A stretch of 64,000 nt of DNA from Talpa occidentalis. Taxonomy: Eukaryota > Chordata > Mammalia > Eulipotyphla > Talpidae. Location: the NCBI RefSeq assembly GCF_014898055.3, contig NW_023601212.1, positions 46,736,329 through 46,800,328 on the forward strand. The letters run 5' to 3'. Position 1 is the first letter of the stretch. Each line of letters opens with the position of its first letter. The notes under the pieces were generated by a model that made no database searches, was not told where the DNA came from, and was given only the letters and a program-made list of their open reading frames with translations. A program made the position numbers and the translations under genes. This document shows positions 60,151 through 64,000 of the stretch, one piece after another.

Positions 60151-60385
60151 GGGCCTCCCTGGTAGCCTAGGGGTTAAGTCTCAACTATCACCACAACGGC
60201 CTAAGTTCAATCCTAAGCCAGAGACCCATGCATGGTGCAGCAGACCTCTCCTGTCTCTCCTGCTGCTCACCTTAGCAGTGTATTTCAGGAAATCTGCCTT
60301 TCCTGCTCCCCACTCTGTCTCTGGTGAATCCTCTCACCTGCCCCACACCTCTGGCCTACACTCCATTCTTCTATGCAAAAAAACC
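60151..60385 (+). mobile_element. tRNA-derived SINE, diverged
   Basis: Older-type copy with a shortened head and tail. Flanks aagatcacacca / aagaccacatca fit a diverged TSD. Confidence 0.8.
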
Positions 60386-60689
60386 CACAAAAGACCACAT
60401 CAAAGCAATAGTAATAAAATTATCAAAAGTCAACAATTAAACAATAAAAATTTCTAGAGGAAAACAAATACATAACCCACAAAAGCAACTCCATCCACCT
60501 ATCATTGATTTCTTAGCAGAAACTCTACAGGTCAGAAGAAAGTGACATGACATGTTCAAAATACTAAAAGATAAAAACTACCAGTTAGGAATACTCTACT
60601 TCATAAAATTATAATTCAAATATGATGGAGAAATAAAGGTTTTCCCAGACAAAAGCTAATGGAGCTCACCACCTGCCTTGCAAGAAATT

Positions 60690-60963
60690 ATTTTTTAATT
60701 AATTAATTAATTAATTAATTTATGCATACAAGAACTGGGGTGTAGGCCAGAGGTGCAGGGGTTAAGAGGATTCACCAGAGACAGAGTGGGGAGCAGAATA
60801 GGCAGATCTACTGAAATACACTGCTGAGAGGAGCAGTGCAAGACAGAATTGGTCTGCTGTGCCATGTGGGTTAGCTCCCTAGTAGGGGATCAAACTCATG
60901 TTGCAGTGACTAGGGTAATTTGATAGTGCTGAGACTTTAGGCCCTGCATCACCAGGGAGGTCC
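60690..60963 (-). mobile_element. tRNA-derived SINE with (AATT)n tail
   Basis: Antisense copy. The usual (AAAT)n tail is replaced by about six AATT units (60697-60720). Confidence 0.85.
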
Positions 60964-61235
60964 CCTTACTAGAAATTCTTATACGTGGAAAGAAATTCTT
61001 ATACTTAGAAAGAAAAAGCGAAAGTACCCTTCAGAAAGATGAAAATAGAAAGAAAGACAGAATTAGAAGTTTGCAACTATATTGCAGAATAAGGTGTAAA
61101 ATAGTTAATTATAGCACAAAAGGTAAAAGGAAAGGAACATTAAAAACAATATAGTTTCTTCAACTTAACAATGAATCTGCAGTATAAAAGGGAATAAATG
61201 AGATAACAAAAAAGCTTTAAAGAGGAAGATGAAAA

Positions 61236-61506
61236 GGGGCCTCCCTGGTGGCGCAAGAGTTAAGCACAGCACTGGGAAGTTATCCGGAAGCCTCTGCAGC
61301 ACGAGTTCGATCCCCGGCCAGCCAGGGAGCAACCCACATGGCACAGCAGACTCTCCTGACTAGCCCGCTGCTCCCCTCAGCAGTGATTTTCAGTCAATCT
61401 GCCTGTTCTGCTCCCCATTCTGTCGCTGGTGAATCCTCTCACCCCCCACAACTCTGGCCTGTACCCTAGTTCTTGTATGCATAAATAAGTTAATCTTTAA
61501 AAAAAA
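61236..61506 (+). mobile_element. tRNA-derived SINE, older subfamily
   Basis: Full-length copy. A perfect 15-bp duplication agaggaagatgaaaa flanks it (61221-61235 and 61507-61521). Confidence 0.93.
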
Positions 61507-61600
61507 AGAGGAAGATGAAAAAGACAGAATCTATACAGGCAAATGATGACAGGATGATGCCAGCACAATAAAAGAGTATCTAAATTTTTATTCATGGTAG

Positions 61601-61601
<1 letters not shown>

Positions 61602-61645
<44 letters not shown>
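61602..61645 (+). repeat. (CA)22 microsatellite
   Basis: Uninterrupted CA dinucleotide run of about 44 nt in LINE-1-derived intronic DNA; probably length-polymorphic. Confidence 0.97.
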
Positions 61646-61647
<2 letters not shown>

Positions 61648-61919
61648 TCTGGAGCAGAGACATAAAGGATAAAAAAGGAACTGGGAATCACTGTGGAAAA
61701 CTTTCCAAATATAATAGCAGTGGAAACACAAGGAAAAAAACAGCCAGACTGTGGAACAACCAAAAAATAAAAGATAAAATGACAGTAGTAAATCCTTATG
61801 TATCAGTAATCACTCATGTGTGAATGAACTAAACTCACCAATCAAAAAGGCACGGAGTGACTGTGTGGAATGAAAAATAGGACCCAACTCTTTTCTTACA
61901 GGAGACTCATATCCATTCT

Positions 61920-62052
61920 TTTTTTTTTAAGATTTATTTATTTTTATACAAGAACCGGGGTACAGGCCAGATGCGCAAGAGGGTGAGAGGATTCACCAGA
62001 GACAGAGAGGGGAGCAGAACAGGCAGACTGACAAAATACACTGCTGAGGGGA
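61920..62052 (-). mobile_element. 5'-truncated tRNA-derived SINE
   Basis: Antisense copy ending at 'ctgctgagggga', so only the 3' half was inserted. A perfect duplication tcatatccattct flanks it (61907-61919 and 62053-62065). Confidence 0.9.
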
Positions 62053-63080
62053 TCATATCCATTCTAAAGACCAATTCATAGTAAAAGGGTGGAGAAAAAT
62101 ATATCAAGCAGACAATAAAGAATAAAAGCAAAACTGCTATAATCACATCAAATAAAATAGACCTTCAGCAAAAAGAAAGCAATTTAAAAAAAGATGGATA
62201 CTATATAGTGATAATGGGATTAATCCATGAAGAAGATATAATATATATGCTCCCAACATAGGAGCACTATGTAAACAAATATTAACATGCTTAAAGAGGG
62301 AAATAGATAGCAACACAATAATAGTAGGGGACTTTGACAGCCCAGTGTATTCAATGTACAAATCATCCAGATAGAAATTTAACAAGGAAACAATAGCCTT
62401 GAATGACACATTCAATTGGACATAATAGACATACACAGAACTTGTCCTTCAGAAGCATCAGGATACACATTCTTCTGAAATGCACATGAAACGTTCTCAA
62501 GGATAGATCAAATGTTTGGATACAAAAAAGTCTCAATAAATTTATAAGGATTGAAATTATAACAAGCATATTTTCTGATCATAATGCTATGAAACTAGAA
62601 ATGAACCATAAGAGGAAAGCTAAAAAAAAATGTGGAGACTAAAACATGTTCCTGAATGACTATTACATCAATGAGGAAATCAAAGGAGAAATTAAAAAAA
62701 AAACCTGGAGACAAATGAAAAATGAAGAGTGACCTTCTAGAACCTATGGTATACACCCAAATGCTACTGAATTGCTGATGGTATATAATAATTCAGGCCT
62801 ACCTCAAATAAGAAAATGCTCAAATAAACGATCTAAACTTACACTTAAAGGAACTAGAAAAAGAAAAGCAAAAAGCTGTAGAAGGGTGAACAAAATTGGA
62901 TGGAAATAAATGAAATAGACAAAAAAAGAAAATACCAAAGATCAGTGAAACCAAGAGTTGGTTCATTGAAAAGATTTAAAAAATTGACAAATCTTTAGTG
63001 ATACACACTAAGCAAAAAGCTCATGAAAATAAAATCAGAAATGAGAGAGAAGGAATTACAACAAATACCAAAGAAATACA

Positions 63081-63452
63081 GGGCCTCCCCGGTGGCGCAG
63101 CGGTTGAGCGCTGGGTTGCGAAGCTGCCCGCAGCCTCTGCGCTGCCGGTTTGATCCCCAGCTGCTCCCCGGCCACCGGAGGAGGGTCCCGCATGGCGCGC
63201 AGACCTCTCCTGCCGCCCGCTGCTCCCCTCAGCAGTGTACTTAGGTCCTTCTGCCTGCTCTGCTCCCCGCTCTGGCTCTGGTGAATTCTCTCACCCTCCT
63301 GCGCTTCTGACTGTACCCAGTGCTTGTATAAATAAATAAATAAATCTTAAAAAAATAAAAAAGAGTTAGTAATGGTCTTGAGGTGAGAATATACCAGGTA
63401 TAATTAGGAACAGTGAGAAGACCAATATGGTTTAGAAAAAAGAAAGAAAAGA
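63081..63452 (+). mobile_element. SINE (younger subfamily) with apparent 3' transduction
   Basis: Normal SINE body to about 63363, ending aaataaatcttaaaaaaataaaaaag. About 70 nt of non-SINE sequence (gagttagtaatggtcttgag ... ccaatatggtttag) and a second A-rich tail follow. The TSD aaagaaataca lies at 63070-63080 and 63453-63463, outside both parts, so the extra sequence entered with the SINE. Confidence 0.82.
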
Positions 63453-64000
63453 AAAGAAATACAAAGGACCATAAGAGACTACTATACCATATACATATGC
63501 CAAATTGGACAATCTACAAGAAATGGATAACTGAGATGAGAAAGCATACATTGTAAAAAAAAAAAAAAAGAAATGAACAATGTAAAAAAATATATAAATA
63601 TATATATACAAAATAAAAATATATATTATGAAAAGAAAAAAAAAGCCTCATCCTAACCCCCTCCCCCAAAAAAAGTCTGGGACTAGACAGTTTCACTGGT
63701 GAAATCTATTAAACTTTCAAGGGAGATCTAATACACATCCTTCACAAAAATTGGAGAAATGGGAATATTTTATCCAGTCAAGAACACTAGAAAAAAAGGA
63801 AAGTACATATCAATATCCCTGATGAACACAGATGCAGAAATTCTCAACAAAGTCTTAGCAAACCAAATTTAATAATACATAAGAGGATCATATTCCATGA
63901 TCAAATAGGGTTTATTCCAGGGAGGCAAGTGTAATTCAGCACATGCAAGTCAATCTATGTGACATCACATCAGCAAAATGAAGGCTACAAGCCATATGAT

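Larger units (their letters stand above)
59260..64000 (+). mobile_element. Plus-strand LINE-1, interrupted, running off the window
   Basis: Diverged LINE-1 sequence in FCHO1 intron. ORF1/ORF2 junction-like text occurs around 60440-60680. Endonuclease-type ORF2 follows at 62060-62640 (acaataatagtaggggactt, near 62316). Reverse-transcriptase-type ORF2 lies at 63700-64000 (tgaacacagatgcagaaatt). Many stops. More than one element may be merged, and the left boundary is uncertain. Confidence 0.7.

Noticed and set aside
59397..63696. Tandem A-rich blocks resembling a repeat array
   Set aside because: Spacing and spacers are irregular; the blocks are LINE-1 sequence and SINE tails. No CRISPR or satellite array is present.

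Overview
This window is mammalian nuclear DNA. It has split genes with GT/AG introns, CpG-rich promoters, LINE-1 and tRNA-derived SINE retrotransposons, and old mammalian repeats (MIR, L2, MER2/Tigger, hAT, MaLR LTRs). Two protein-coding genes lie head to tail on the plus strand: MAP1S (complete, 7 exons, start 18917, stop 33291-33293) and the 5' part of FCHO1 (four coding exons from 50418, continuing past the right edge). This is the MAP1S-FCHO1 order of human 19p13.11. About 35 copies of a short T+ type SINE with a tRNA-like head and an AATAAATAAATCTTT tail are present. I know this family from neither primates, rodents, carnivores, horses nor cattle, so a laurasiatherian lineage with its own SINE (a bat or an insectivore) is my guess; the species is not resolved.

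Layout. 1-18.0 kb: repeat-rich intergenic DNA upstream of MAP1S. It holds a nearly intact RPL9 processed pseudogene (4933-6254) and a long plus-strand LINE-1 (about 7.4-16.9 kb) broken by SINEs and by a PSMB2 processed pseudogene, which itself contains a LINE-1 fragment and a SINE. 18.8-33.4 kb: MAP1S, with a GC-rich promoter, five exons in 18.9-25.8 kb, a 6.2-kb intron filled with antisense LINE-1 DNA and one piggyBac-like miniature transposon, then the last two exons and an AATAAA signal. 33.4-44.6 kb: intergenic DNA with MaLR LTR pieces, a Tigger-like element and more SINEs, with no convincing gene. 44.6-57.4 kb: FCHO1 promoter, probable non-coding first exon, a MIR-rich 5' intron and the first four coding exons (112 codons of the F-BAR domain). 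57.4-64 kb: FCHO1 intron holding hAT-like and MER2-like elements, SINEs and another plus-strand LINE-1 that runs off the window.

The two genes are neighbours but not a functional unit. MAP1S encodes a microtubule-associated protein linked to autophagy and mitochondria. FCHO1 encodes an F-BAR protein that starts clathrin-coated pits. I saw no evidence of a new multi-gene system. The most unusual items are the 220-bp TTAA-flanked miniature element with two identical internal palindromes, the RPL9 retrocopy made from a 3'-extended transcript, the nested PSMB2 locus, and a SINE copy with an apparent 3' transduction. Repeat boundaries without a stated target-site duplication (TSD) are approximate.
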